A DNA stretch of 51,661 bases from Gammaproteobacteria bacterium (GTDB lineage: Bacteria > Pseudomonadota > Gammaproteobacteria > Steroidobacterales > Steroidobacteraceae): the NCBI GenBank assembly GCA_030831085.1, contig JAURLT010000072.1:1-51661 (forward strand), read 5' to 3'. Under the pieces are notes generated by a model that saw nothing but the letters and a program-made list of their open reading frames with translations, did not search any database and was not told the DNA's origin. A program made the position numbers and the translations under genes. This document shows, piece by piece, positions 1-11,225 of the stretch (the first letter of the stretch is position 1; each line of letters starts with the position of its first letter).

Positions 1-10
1 ACTTCCCAGA

Positions 11-39
11 TTGACAAGCCGCGGAGGCCTGCGTAGATT
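11..39 (+). promoter_or_regulatory. Promoter of tRNA-Leu
   Basis: A perfect -35 hexamer TTGACA (11-16), a 17-nt spacer and a -10 element TAGATT (34-39; 4 of 6 matches) lie just upstream of the tRNA. The predicted transcription start near 46 falls in a GC-rich discriminator, as is usual for stable-RNA promoters under stringent control. The assignment rests on consensus matching only. Confidence 0.7.
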
Positions 40-78
40 GCGCGCTCCTCGATGGTATCTAGCCGGAACGCTCCCTGT

Positions 79-2363
<2,285 letters not shown>

Positions 2364-2364
<1 letters not shown>

Positions 2365-3518
2365 TAGCGGCTACCCCGGCTGCGCAGGTCGGTCTGGGGC
2401 GGCGGCTGCGAGGCCTCCGGGCCCATGGGCGACATGGCCTCGATCCCCACGCTGCCATTGCGTTCCTGGGTCCGCTGTTCCAGCAGCCTGTCCAGCGGCA
2501 GGTACAACATGTTGCCGGTGCCCTTGGTGTCGACGATCACCTTGGCCGACGAGCCCAGCACCTGCTCCATGGTGTCCAGGTACAGCCTGCGACGCGTGAC
2601 CTCGGGGGCTTTCTGATACTCGACCAAGAGTGCACCGAAGCGGGAGGACTGACCGTCTGCCTCAGCTATGACCCGCTCGCGATGGGCAGCGGCGGCCTCC
2701 AGTTGGCTTGCAGCGAGACCACGCGCCTTGGGCAGGATGTCGTTGGCATAGGTCTGGGCAGACAAGGTGGCACGGTCCTTGTCCTCGCGGGCCTTGATGG
2801 CATCCTTCTGGGCCGGCGCTACTTCCTCCGGCACCCTGACGTCCTGCAGGTTGACGCTGATCACCTCGATACCGGTGTTGTAGGAACTCACCGTGCGCTG
2901 GATCAATTCCTTGGTTTTGGCAGAGATCTCCTGGCGACCCTTCTCGAGCACCATGTCGAGCTTGCTCTGGCCGATCGCCTCGCGAATCGCACTTTCACCC
3001 ACCTCGCGCAGGGTTTCCTCAGGATCGCGGACCCTGAAAGCAAACAGCACGGGTTCCGACCTGCGGTACTGGACCGCAAGGTTGATCTCCACCAGGGCCT
3101 CGTCCTGGGTGAGCATCCGGGTGCGCTCTTCGAAGCTCAGCAACTCGGCAACGTTGATGACAATCCGCTGGTCGATGGGCCAGGGCACCCGCCAGTGGAG
3201 CCCAGGCTGGGTGGTGGCGTGATACTTGCCGAAGCGGGTGATGACGGAACGCTCCGCGGCGTCGTTCTGGTAGAAGCCGGTCAGGCCCCACAGCACGATG
3301 ACCCCGCCCAACAGGTAGGGCACGCCCATCGCGCCGCCGGGCATACCACTGCCACCGGAGGCGCCATCGCCACCCCCGCTGGATGTGCGCCCGCCGCCGA
3401 ACAGCAATTTCAGTCGCCGCTGCAGGTCGCGGATGACCTGATCCAGGTCAGGCGGACCCTGCTCCGGCTTGCGCTGCCAGGGGTCATCTTTCCGGCCAGG
3501 GTCGTCGTTCCAGGGCAT
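2364..3518 (-). CDS. hflK: HflK, SPFH-domain subunit of the HflKC complex
   Basis: Partner of HflC in the FtsH-modulating membrane complex. I chose ATG 3518, which gives the family-typical N-terminus MPWNDDPGRKDDPW and 384 aa. An in-frame extension to 3614 would overlap hflX and lacks family character. The order is a Gly/Pro/Asp-rich cytoplasmic segment, a Gly/Ser-rich linker, one transmembrane helix (GVPYLLGGVIVLWGLTGFYQ), an SPFH domain (ITRFGKYHATTQPGLHWRVP) and an Ala/Glu/Lys-rich coiled-coil. The C-terminus is a low-complexity Pro/Gln/Arg tail. It starts 11 nt after the hflX stop. Confidence 0.94.
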
Positions 3519-3529
3519 CGGGAAACCGT

Positions 3530-4867
3530 TCAGTTGAGATGAAGGGCGCCGCCATCCAGGGCGGCGTGAGTTGAGGATTCTACGAACCCCGGCGCCTGCA
3601 AACAAGGACGACACCGCTGCCGCAGCGGCGTGGCCAGTTCCCGGGCGAGTGCATCCAGGCGCGACTCGGTGGCCTCCAGTTCGAGTTCCCAGCCACCCTC
3701 CTCCGAGGCGGATTCGGCGCTGACCAGGCCGGCCGCATGCAGCCGTGCCCGCAGGCGGCCCTCGGCAGGGGCGACCGTCAAGTGGTATCCGCGCGGCAGG
3801 CCGGCAAAGCGTTGTTCAAGCGCCGCCATCAGTAGCTCTACTCCCTCCCCGGTCTGCGCACTCAGCCACAGGCGCTGGGGTGTCCCGTCACCGTCCTGCT
3901 CGACAGCAGGCGTCAGCCCGGCGCGGTCGATCTTGTTGAAGACGGTCAGGATCGGCAGCTCGGCGGCACCGATCCCCTCGATGACCGACTCCACCTGCGC
4001 GATGCGCTCGCCACGCTCGGGGTCGGAGGCGTCCACCACGTGCAGCAACAGGTCGGCATCCCGGGCCTCTACCAGCGTGGACCGGAAGGCGGCTACCAGT
4101 TCATGGGGCAGGTCACGAATGAAGCCCACCGTATCGGCCATCACCAGTTGCGGCACCTGATCAGTACGCAGGCGGCGGACGGTCGGATCCAGCGTGGCAA
4201 ACAGCTGATCCGCCGCGTAGGCGCTGCCCCCGGTGAGCCGGTTGAACAGCGTGGACTTGCCCGCATTGGTGTAGCCCACCAGCGCCACCGAGGGCACGGG
4301 GACGCGTTTGCGTACGGCGCGGCCCGTGTCGCGCCGCCGCCCCAGCACCTCCAGCCGCTCGCTCAGGGTGCGTATCCGCTTGCCCAGCAGCCGGCGGTCG
4401 GTTTCCAGCTGGGTTTCGCCGGGCCCCCTCAGGCCCACGCCGCCCTTCTGCCGCTCGAGGTGGGTCCAGCCACGAACGAGCCGGGTCGACAGGTGACGCA
4501 GTTGCGCCAGCTCCACCTCGAGCTTGCCCTCTGCACTGCGCGCACGCTGGGCAAAGATGTCCAGGATCAGGCCGGAGCGGTCGAGAACCCTGCGACCTAC
4601 CAGGCGCTCGAGGTTGCGTTCCTGACTGGGCGACAGCGCGTGATCCACGAGCACCACGTCGGCCTCGGACTCGGCCACCACGCCGCGAATCTCGTCCGCC
4701 TTGCCCTTGCCAACGAAAAACCGGGAGTCGGGCACACGGCGCGAGCCGGTTACGGTCGCCACCGGGCGCGTGCCGGCCGAAACCGCCAGCGCGTGGAATT
4801 CCTCAATATCCTCGCTTCTGAGCGGGGCGCCCAGCCCGAGGCGGACCAGCACGGCCCGCTCACCCAT
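3530..4867 (-). CDS. hflX: GTPase HflX, ribosome-splitting/rescue factor
   Basis: Ribosome-associated GTPase that splits stalled 70S ribosomes under stress. The N-terminal HflX domain is followed by the RGPGETQLETDRR linker motif. The G-domain has G1 GYTNAGKST, G3 DTVGFIRDLP and G4 NKID. The 445-aa length fits the family. The ATG at 4867 follows hfq by 22 nt. The reading frame continues upstream as ETLIDRPG before this Met, which also resembles HflX N-termini, so a non-ATG start slightly upstream is possible. Genes hfq and hflX are adjacent as in other gammaproteobacteria. Confidence 0.95.
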   Translation of the reverse strand: MGERAVLVRLGLGAPLRSEDIEEFHALAVSAGTRPVATVTGSRRVPDSRFFVGKGKADEIRGVVAESEADVVLVDHALSPSQERNLERLVGRRVLDRSGLILDIFAQRARSAEGKLEVELAQLRHLSTRLVRGWTHLERQKGGVGLRGPGETQLETDRRLLGKRIRTLSERLEVLGRRRDTGRAVRKRVPVPSVALVGYTNAGKSTLFNRLTGGSAYAADQLFATLDPTVRRLRTDQVPQLVMADTVGFIRDLPHELVAAFRSTLVEARDADLLLHVVDASDPERGERIAQVESVIEGIGAAELPILTVFNKIDRAGLTPAVEQDGDGTPQRLWLSAQTGEGVELLMAALEQRFAGLPRGYHLTVAPAEGRLRARLHAAGLVSAESASEEGGWELELEATESRLDALARELATPLRQRCRPCLQAPGFVESSTHAALDGGALHLN

Positions 4868-4889
4868 GCCGGGTCGGTCGATCAGGGTC

Positions 4890-5144
4890 TCAATCAGCGT
4901 CGCCGTCCTTGTCGAGCGGTTCGTCGGCGATCGGGAGCTTGACGTTGCGGGCCGGCACGACGGTGGAGATGGCGTGCTTGTACACCATCTGGCTCACCGT
5001 ATTGCGCAGCAGCACGACGAACTGATCGAACGAATCGATCTGCCCCTGGAGCTTGATACCGTTGACCAGGTAAATCGACACCGGAATGCGCTCTTTGCGC
5101 AGCGCGTTGAGGAACGGGTCCTGCAGGGACTGACCCTTAGCCAT
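4890..5144 (-). CDS. hfq: RNA chaperone Hfq
   Basis: Hexameric Sm-like RNA chaperone for small RNA-mRNA pairing. The 84-aa protein starts [20 protein letters not shown] and carries the Sm1 region ([19 protein letters not shown]) and Sm2 (the YKHAIS motif). It ends in a short acidic tail ([10 protein letters not shown]) in place of the long tail of enterobacterial Hfq. The Shine-Dalgarno AAGGAG lies 9 nt before the ATG. A candidate promoter of its own sits in the 108-nt gap between hfq and miaA. Confidence 0.97.
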   Translation of the reverse strand: MAKGQSLQDPFLNALRKERIPVSIYLVNGIKLQGQIDSFDQFVVLLRNTVSQMVYKHAISTVVPARNVKLPIADEPLDKDGDAD

Positions 5145-5161
5145 CGCTCTTATCTCCTTGT

Positions 5162-5190
5162 TATATATGACTTCGCTAGACGTTCATCAA
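5162..5190 (-). promoter_or_regulatory. Candidate hfq promoter
   Basis: On the minus strand, TTGATG (5190-5185), a 17-nt spacer and TATATA (5167-5162) precede hfq. The leader would be very short (about 12 nt), which weakens the call. In E. coli the miaA-hfq region also holds internal promoters. The rest of the 5145-5252 gap shows no other clear element. Confidence 0.4.
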
Positions 5191-5252
5191 CCGGCGTTGG
5201 CCATGATCTGCTGCTCGTCTGCACCGCCTGAATATCGTAACCCGAAACAGGC

Positions 5253-6203
5253 TCACTTGTTGCCCTGCAACATCAGCCACTCACCTGCTCGCTGCGATAT
5301 CTGGTCGAAACTGTTTTCTTCAAGGGGATCGAACCAGGCCGCCCCCGGCTCCCGTCGGCACCAGGTGAGCTGGCGCCGAGCCAGCTGCCGGCTGGCAATC
5401 ACCGCGCGGCCCCGACCCTCGGCCAAAGACGCATGCCCTGCCACTACTTCCCATAGCTGCCGGTATCCGACCGCGCGGATCGCCGGCAGTTCCGCGCCGA
5501 GGTCACCTCGTGCATACAGCCCCTCGACCTCAGCGAGAAAGCCTGCCTCCAGCATGGCGTCGAAACGCCGCTCGAGGTGGGCGCCCAACCAGGCGCGATC
5601 GCCCGGCGCCAGCACCAGTCTCAGGTCCCGGGGGCGGGTAGAACCCCGCAAATCCTCCCCCCAATGCGCACTCAGGGGTCGCCCGGTGAGTTCCATGACC
5701 TCCAGCGCCCGCTGGATCCGCTGGCGGTCCAGTGGACGGATACTCGCCGCTGCGGCGGGGTCCACGATGCTGAGCTCCGCGTGCAGCGCCGGCCAGCCGA
5801 TCTCGGCGGCGCGGGCGTCAATGCGGGCCCGGACCCCGGGGTCTGCCTCCGGCATGGCCGCCAGCCCGGACTGCAGCGCCCTGAAATAGAGCATGGTTCC
5901 CCCCACCAGCAGGGGGAAACGGCCCTCCGCACGCACCTCGGCCATGGCCACCGCGATGTCCTGCAGGAAGCGGCCGACTGAGTAACGCTCGGCCGGATCG
6001 GCGATATCGACCAGCCGGTGCCGAATTCTCGCCAAGGTGGTTGGGTCGGGTTTGGCGCTGCCAATATCGAGTCCACGATAGACCATGGCGGAATCAACGC
6101 TGATGATGCCGAGCGGCCAGCGTTCCGCCAGCCGAATCGCAAAGTCGGTCTTGCCGGAACCGGTCGGCCCCATCAACAGGATGGCCGGAATCTCTCGGCT
6201 CAT
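5253..6203 (-). CDS. miaA: tRNA dimethylallyltransferase
   Basis: Transfers a dimethylallyl group to N6 of A37 in tRNAs reading UNN codons. I chose ATG 6203 (316 aa), which begins MSREIPAILLMGPTGSGKT and overlaps the mutL stop as ATGA. A longer in-frame extension would run inside mutL. The P-loop GPTGSGKT, the DSAMVYRGLDIGSAKP segment, the LLVGGTMLYFRAL motif and the DRQRIQRALEV motif are all present. The length is normal. Translation is probably coupled to mutL. Confidence 0.95.
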   Translation of the reverse strand: MSREIPAILLMGPTGSGKTDFAIRLAERWPLGIISVDSAMVYRGLDIGSAKPDPTTLARIRHRLVDIADPAERYSVGRFLQDIAVAMAEVRAEGRFPLLVGGTMLYFRALQSGLAAMPEADPGVRARIDARAAEIGWPALHAELSIVDPAAAASIRPLDRQRIQRALEVMELTGRPLSAHWGEDLRGSTRPRDLRLVLAPGDRAWLGAHLERRFDAMLEAGFLAEVEGLYARGDLGAELPAIRAVGYRQLWEVVAGHASLAEGRGRAVIASRQLARRQLTWCRREPGAAWFDPLEENSFDQISQRAGEWLMLQGNK

Positions 6204-7957
6204 CGTCCGCGCAGGAACAGGCGGTCCAGGTCGGCCAGCGAGAGACGCGTCCAGGTCGGCCGTCCGTGATTGCACTGACTGGCGCGCTCGGTACGCTCCA
6301 TGTCCCTGAGCAGCGCATTCATCTCCGGAACGCTCAGCGCCCGTTTACCGCGGATCGCACCACGACAGGCGAGGCTGGCCAGCAACTCATCCTGGCCGGA
6401 CTCGATCCGGTGGCTCACACCCTGCTCGGCAAGGTCCGCCAGTACCTCGCGCAGCAGAACGGCGGGATCCGCTGCTGCCAGCAGGGCCGGGACTTCCCGG
6501 ATGGCCAACTGTCTCGGGCCAATGCGATCGACCACCAGACCAGCGGCCGCCAGGGCGCTGCCCTGGGTCTCGGCAAGGTCGGCATCCGCCTCGGCCACGT
6601 CCAGCCCGAGGGGCACCAGCAGGGCCTGGCGGGGAGACCCGCCGCGGTCGCGATCGCGTTTCATGCGCTCGTACAGCACCCGCTCGTGCGCGGCGTGCTG
6701 GTCCACCAGCACCACCCCATCATCCACCTGCGCAAGGATGAACAAGCCATGTAGTTGTGCCACCGCTTCGCCCAGCGGACCGACTGACGATCCGGTCGCG
6801 GGTCGGCCTGGCTCCTCCTGCACGGCAGCGGGCGCAAATTGGCGCCAATCGGCCCCGACGGGTCCCTCGCGGGGGGGCCACTCCCACGGCAGGCGTGGCG
6901 CGGACTCGAAGTGCGACGTGCCGAGGCTCGCGGCAGCATCCGTGGCGGGTGCCGACCCTCCGGGCCGGGTATCGGCGAGCACACGCCGCAAGCCGCGGTG
7001 CAGGAAATCGTGGACCGTTCGTCCGTCCCGGAAGCGCAGTTCGAGCTTCTGGGGATGCGCATTGACGTCCACCGACGTGGGCGGGAGCGTCAGGTGGAGA
7101 ACATAAGCCGGGTGGCGCCCGCCATACATCACGTCCTGATAGGCCAGCCGCACCGCACTGGCCAGCAGCCGATCCCGCACCATACGGCCGTTCACGAAGC
7201 AATACTGCTGGTCGGGCTGCGTGCGCGAGTGGGTGGGCAGTCCCAACCAGCCACGCAGCCTGAGACCCTGGGCCTCGAGTTCGACGAACAGGCAGTGACG
7301 GATGAACTCCGGATCGACCAAGGTCGCGATCCGGGCCTCTTCCCCCTCGCGATCAAGGGCTGGAGGCAACGCAAAAATCTCCCGCCGGTTGTGTTGCAAC
7401 ACGAACCCGGTGCGAGGGGCGGCCAGCGCCAGGCGGGTCAGGGTACGCACGGCATGCTGGTATTCGGTGGACTCGCTGCGCAGGAACTTGCGCCGGGCGG
7501 GCACCTCGTGAAACAGGTCACGCACCTCGACCGTAGTGCCTACCGGGTGTGCCGCCGGAGCCGGTCCGGAGACGACTCCACTGGCCACTTCTACTCCGGC
7601 GCCGGGCAGTCCGGAGACCGCGGAGGTGAGCCTGAAACGGGAGACCGAGGCGATCGAGGGCAAGGCCTCGCCCCGAAACCCGAGGGAGCGCACCGCGGCC
7701 AGGTCATCAAGACTGGTGATCTTGCTGGTCGCATGGCGCGAGAGGGCAAGGCTCAGCTGCTCTGCTGGAATTCCCAAGCCGTCGTCCCGGACCCGGATCA
7801 GGGCAGTGCCACCTCGCTCGAGGTCGACCTGCACCCGGGAGGCACCGGCATCGATGGCGTTCTCCACCAGTTCCTTGATCACCGATGCGGGCCGCTCGAC
7901 CACCTCGCCGGCAGCGATCTGGTTGATCAGGTTGTCATCGAGTCGGGCAATGGCCAT
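6200..7957 (-). CDS. mutL: DNA mismatch repair protein MutL, endonuclease-type
   Basis: Mismatch-repair mediator linking MutS to strand incision. The N-terminal GHKL ATPase has ENAIDAGA, DDGLGIP and GFRGEALPSIASVS. A Pro/Gly-rich linker follows, then a C-terminal dimerisation domain. The C-terminal part contains VDQHAAHERVLYE, which fits the DQHA(X)2E(X)4E metal-binding nuclease motif, together with an ACR motif and CNHGRP near the end. By family knowledge these mark a MutL with its own nicking activity, as in bacteria without MutH; E. coli MutL lacks them. The 585-aa protein lies between the amidase (32 nt upstream) and miaA. Confidence 0.95.
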   Translation of the reverse strand: MAIARLDDNLINQIAAGEVVERPASVIKELVENAIDAGASRVQVDLERGGTALIRVRDDGLGIPAEQLSLALSRHATSKITSLDDLAAVRSLGFRGEALPSIASVSRFRLTSAVSGLPGAGVEVASGVVSGPAPAAHPVGTTVEVRDLFHEVPARRKFLRSESTEYQHAVRTLTRLALAAPRTGFVLQHNRREIFALPPALDREGEEARIATLVDPEFIRHCLFVELEAQGLRLRGWLGLPTHSRTQPDQQYCFVNGRMVRDRLLASAVRLAYQDVMYGGRHPAYVLHLTLPPTSVDVNAHPQKLELRFRDGRTVHDFLHRGLRRVLADTRPGGSAPATDAAASLGTSHFESAPRLPWEWPPREGPVGADWRQFAPAAVQEEPGRPATGSSVGPLGEAVAQLHGLFILAQVDDGVVLVDQHAAHERVLYERMKRDRDRGGSPRQALLVPLGLDVAEADADLAETQGSALAAAGLVVDRIGPRQLAIREVPALLAAADPAVLLREVLADLAEQGVSHRIESGQDELLASLACRGAIRGKRALSVPEMNALLRDMERTERASQCNHGRPTWTRLSLADLDRLFLRGR

Positions 7958-7989
7958 GCCCGGCAGTATGCCCGAGGGCGGGCTCGGAC

Positions 7990-9180
7990 TCAGTCCCCGG
8001 CGCTCAGGGAAGCGGTGACGCCAGCGCGTTCAGCCACAATCTGCGCGATGCGCGTGCCGGGCGGCGGGCTGGCGTAAAAGAACTTGCGGACTCCCGCATG
8101 GATGGCTTCCGCGAGACGGGACTGATGGCCTGGATCCCGCAGTTTTCTCTCCTCGTCGGGGTTCGAGATGTAGGCCGTCTCGATAAGCATGGAGGGGATG
8201 TCGGGCGAGGTCAGTACGATCAGGCTCGCATGCTGAACCTCGGTCTTCTTGAGGTCCCCGACCCGGTCGAGTTCGGTCAGCACACGCCCCGCCGCGTCGC
8301 GGCTGGCGCTGATGACTGCGTTCTGGGACAGGTCGAGCAGGACCGAGGCCAGCACGTCGCTCTTGTCATCCAGTGACACGCCACCCACGAGGTCAGCAGC
8401 ATTCTCCCGGTCGGCCAGCCAGCGGGCAGCCTCGTTGCTGGCCCGACCCGTCGACAGCACGTACACGGACGAGCCTCGCACAGATCGGTTCATGAACGCG
8501 TCGGCGTGGACCGAAACGAACAGGTCGGCCTGAGCCACCCGGGCGCGGCGCAGCCGCTCCCGGAAAGGCACGAAATAATCCCCTGTGCGGGTTAGCACCG
8601 CCTTCATTCCAGGCTCACCGTTGATCCGCCTGGCCAGCTCGCGCGCTACCTTGAGGGTGACGTCCTTTTCCCGGGTGCCGGCCTTGCCGATGGCCCCGGG
8701 GTCCTCGCCGCCGTGCCCGGCGTCAATGGCCACCACGATGTCGCGGGCGCCTTTCGGGGCATGCGCTGCCGTTACGGGCCTGGGCGCTGGCCGGGTCGCA
8801 CCTGTCAGTTCGACCACCAGCCTGTGACCGTGGGCCTGGTTGGGTGGTGACAGGAAGGCACGCGCGCTGACGCCGCTCTCCATCTCGACCACGAATCTCA
8901 GGACGCCAGGCTTGGGTTGACCGGTGCGAATCCTGCGGGCCAGACCCGCCCCGGCAGGTTCACCCACCCCTCGCGCAAGCTCCGTGCCCGGCAGGTCGAT
9001 GACGAACCTCGTCGGTGATTCCAGCGCAAAACTCCGAAACTCCACCGCCGCAGCCAAATCCAGGACAACGCGGGTTGCATCCGGATCAGCCCAGACCCTG
9101 GCATCCCGAACCTCGCCCGATTGGACAGCGCCTGACCACAGAGCCAAGCCGATCAGGCAGACCTTTGCGAAGGAGCGCAT
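7990..9180 (-). CDS. amiC: Periplasmic N-acetylmuramoyl-L-alanine amidase (AMIN + Amidase_3)
   Basis: Zinc amidase that cleaves the MurNAc-L-Ala bond of septal peptidoglycan during daughter-cell separation. The 396-aa protein has a signal peptide (about residues 1-21, ending AVQSGE). A beta-rich AMIN targeting domain (to about residue 130) and an Amidase_3 domain from VVAIDAGHGGEDPG follow. Zinc ligands are visible as the His of DAGHGG, the Glu of GTREKD and the His of SVHADAF, with a late catalytic Glu in LIETAYISN. No C-terminal LysM is seen. The position before mutL matches E. coli amiB, so the choice between amiB and amiC symbols is arbitrary. Confidence 0.92.
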   Translation of the reverse strand: MRSFAKVCLIGLALWSGAVQSGEVRDARVWADPDATRVVLDLAAAVEFRSFALESPTRFVIDLPGTELARGVGEPAGAGLARRIRTGQPKPGVLRFVVEMESGVSARAFLSPPNQAHGHRLVVELTGATRPAPRPVTAAHAPKGARDIVVAIDAGHGGEDPGAIGKAGTREKDVTLKVARELARRINGEPGMKAVLTRTGDYFVPFRERLRRARVAQADLFVSVHADAFMNRSVRGSSVYVLSTGRASNEAARWLADRENAADLVGGVSLDDKSDVLASVLLDLSQNAVISASRDAAGRVLTELDRVGDLKKTEVQHASLIVLTSPDIPSMLIETAYISNPDEERKLRDPGHQSRLAEAIHAGVRKFFYASPPPGTRIAQIVAERAGVTASLSAGD

Positions 9181-9188
9181 GACTGCGG

Positions 9189-9217
9189 ACGATACGATCT
9201 ATGTAGATTATTTTCAA
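9189..9217 (-). promoter_or_regulatory. Candidate promoter upstream of the amidase
   Basis: The 64-nt gap between tsaE and the amidase gene is an AT-rich island in a GC-rich background. On the minus strand it holds TTGAAA (9217-9212), a 17-nt spacer and TATCGT (9194-9189). The transcription start would fall almost at the ATG, giving a very short leader. Alternative hexamers a little upstream (TTGTAT / AATAAT) are also possible. Confidence 0.4.
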
Positions 9218-9244
9218 CTCTTTCATAAAGATACAAAAATAACC

Positions 9245-9706
9245 TCAGGCAACACGGAGCGCCCTCAGCCAGGCCTCTCCGGCGCCGCTCAGCGCCTCGA
9301 GGCAGGCCTGGCGTCCAGAGTCCAGGTAGTCCAACTGCAGGTCGAGGTCGATCGGACCCAACGATCGACCAGCCCTTTCGGGCCACTCAACGATGAGCAG
9401 GCGGTGCTGGTCCCGCCAATCCCGGTAACCGAGGCTCTCGAGTTCCTCGGCATCCGCCAGGCGGTAAAGATCCATGTGCAGAACAGAACCTTGCGGCGTG
9501 TCGTAGGGCTCGGTCAGTGTGTAGGTGGGGCTGCGTATCGTTCCGCTGGCGCCCAAACCCTTGAGCAGCGCACGCGCCAGGGTGCTCTTGCCGGCCCCGA
9601 GATCCCCCCTGAGGGTCAGCAGCAGTCCGGGGCCGGGCGGACAGCAGGCAGCCAACGCCGCACCCAGGCGACAGGTGGCGTCTTCGTCGGGCAGCCAGCG
9701 ATTCAA
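9245..9706 (-). CDS. tsaE: tRNA threonylcarbamoyladenosine biosynthesis ATPase TsaE
   Basis: ATPase subunit of the TsaBDE complex that makes t6A37 on ANN-decoding tRNAs. I chose TTG 9706, giving 153 aa (family about 150). It overlaps the nnr stop as TTGA and begins NRWLPDEDATCRLGAALA. The alternative 226-aa frame reads low-complexity sequence antisense-like through nnr and is not credible. Walker A LRGDLGAGKST, the SPTYTLTEPY switch and HMDLYRLADAEE are all conserved. Translational coupling with nnr is likely. Confidence 0.92.
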   Translation of the reverse strand: MNRWLPDEDATCRLGAALAACCPPGPGLLLTLRGDLGAGKSTLARALLKGLGASGTIRSPTYTLTEPYDTPQGSVLHMDLYRLADAEELESLGYRDWRDQHRLLIVEWPERAGRSLGPIDLDLQLDYLDSGRQACLEALSGAGEAWLRALRVA

Positions 9707-11181
9707 GACAGGTTGACCCAAGGACGCAGGCCAGCGAGCAGGTCGGAGGCCAGCAATCCACGCTCCCCACGTTCGGCCTCGGCATCCCCCACCCGCGCGT
9801 GCAGGCGGGTGCCGACACGGGCAGCGGCCCCGAGGGGCAGGCCCTGCGCAAGCAGCCCTGCGATGATGCCGGTCAACACATCCCCCATACCTGCCGCCGC
9901 CATGCCCGGGTTGCCCGCATCGCACAGGCCCGGGGAGCCGTCACCATCGAGCACCAGGCTGCCGGCACCCTTCAGGACGCAGGCGCCTCCAAAGCGGGAC
10001 TGCAGGTGGCGCACCGCGGCCAATCGATCGGCCTGCACGCGAGCGGTGGACTCGGCCAGCAGGCGAGCGGCCTCACCCGGATGAGGCGTCAGCACCCAAT
10101 CATCCCGACGGTGAGGCTCTGCAGCCAGGAAGTTCAGGGCATCGGCATCCATCACCGTAGGGACAAGGCGCTCCAGCGCCGCCCCCCACAGCGCGTGAGC
10201 CCAGCCGTCCCGGCCCAGGCCGGGGCCGAGGGCAAGGACGTCGCAGGCCTCGAGCAAGGGACGAAGCCCTGTCACGTCCTCGACTCCGTGACAGATGATC
10301 TCGGGTCGGCACGCCACGATCGCAGCCACGTGCTCGGGGCGGGTCGCCACGACGACGAGGCCGGCGCCGACCCGCAGTGCGCCCTCCGCCGCCAGCCGGA
10401 TCGCCCCTGGCATGCCCGGACCGCCTCCCACCAGCAGAACCCGACCGTGATCCCCCTTGTGTGCGTTGCGTCGACGAGGTCGGAGCCACTGTCGGCCCTC
10501 AGTGTCATCGAGGCGCCGCAGGCAGGGAGCGCCGTCCTCGTCAGTGGGTTGTATGCCCAGAGAATCCAGCACCAAGCGGCCCACGTGATCGACCGCCTCG
10601 CCGAGGAAGAGGCCTGTCTTGAGCGCCACGAAGGTGACGGTGAGGTCCGCAACGACGGCTTGACCCAGCACCGAGCCAGTATCGGCATGCAGGCCAGAAG
10701 GGACGTCGAGGGCAAGCACCGGCACTGCCGCCGCGTTGATCGCCTCGATGCAGCGCAGGAACTGGCCTTCAACCGGCCGATCCAGGCCGGTCCCGAACAA
10801 CGCATCCACCACCAGGTCTGCCGCGAGCAGCAGGTCGGGCTCGAATTCCTGCACGATCCCGCCACCGCTCGCGAAGTCCTCGTACGCGCGCCGCGCGTCG
10901 CCGCCCAAGCGGGCCGGATCAAGCAGCGCCGCCAGCGTGACCCCGAGCCCCTGCTCACGGGCGAGCCGCGCGAGCACGTAGCCATCGCCGCCGTTGTTGC
11001 CCGCACCACAACACAGCAGCAAGCGGCGAGCAGCCGGCCAGGTCGCCTGTATGGCGTGCAAGGCGCCGGCCGCAGCAGCACACATCAATCCGTAGCCATC
11101 CCGCGGGCCATGGCGAATGGCACGTGCGTCCATGGCGCGCACTTGCGCCGCAGAAAACACCTCGGATGGCAATGCGCTCAT
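9703..11181 (-). CDS. nnr: Bifunctional NAD(P)HX epimerase/dehydratase
   Basis: Repairs hydrated NAD(P)H: the N-terminal YjeF_N domain epimerises R- and S-NAD(P)HX, and the C-terminal carbohydrate-kinase-like domain dehydrates S-NAD(P)HX using ADP or ATP. The N-domain motif GAGNNGGDGYVLARL and DALFGTGLDR are visible. The C-domain shows NAHKGDHGRVLLVGG, ALGPGLGRD, DADALNFLA, LTPHPGEAARLL and GNPGMAAAGMGDVL. The 492-aa length is full. It is divergent from queG across 44 nt containing AGTATACT, which could serve as a -10 on either strand. Confidence 0.95.
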   Translation of the reverse strand: MSALPSEVFSAAQVRAMDARAIRHGPRDGYGLMCAAAAGALHAIQATWPAARRLLLCCGAGNNGGDGYVLARLAREQGLGVTLAALLDPARLGGDARRAYEDFASGGGIVQEFEPDLLLAADLVVDALFGTGLDRPVEGQFLRCIEAINAAAVPVLALDVPSGLHADTGSVLGQAVVADLTVTFVALKTGLFLGEAVDHVGRLVLDSLGIQPTDEDGAPCLRRLDDTEGRQWLRPRRRNAHKGDHGRVLLVGGGPGMPGAIRLAAEGALRVGAGLVVVATRPEHVAAIVACRPEIICHGVEDVTGLRPLLEACDVLALGPGLGRDGWAHALWGAALERLVPTVMDADALNFLAAEPHRRDDWVLTPHPGEAARLLAESTARVQADRLAAVRHLQSRFGGACVLKGAGSLVLDGDGSPGLCDAGNPGMAAAGMGDVLTGIIAGLLAQGLPLGAAARVGTRLHARVGDAEAERGERGLLASDLLAGLRPWVNLS

Positions 11182-11225
11182 GGCGCCCCAGTATACTGCC
11201 GCGGCTTAACCGGCTGATTCCCGTC

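Noticed and set aside
11190-11197. Shared promoter AGTATACT between nnr and queG
   Set aside because: Palindromic -10-like sequence but no acceptable -35 on either strand and too close to the nnr start.
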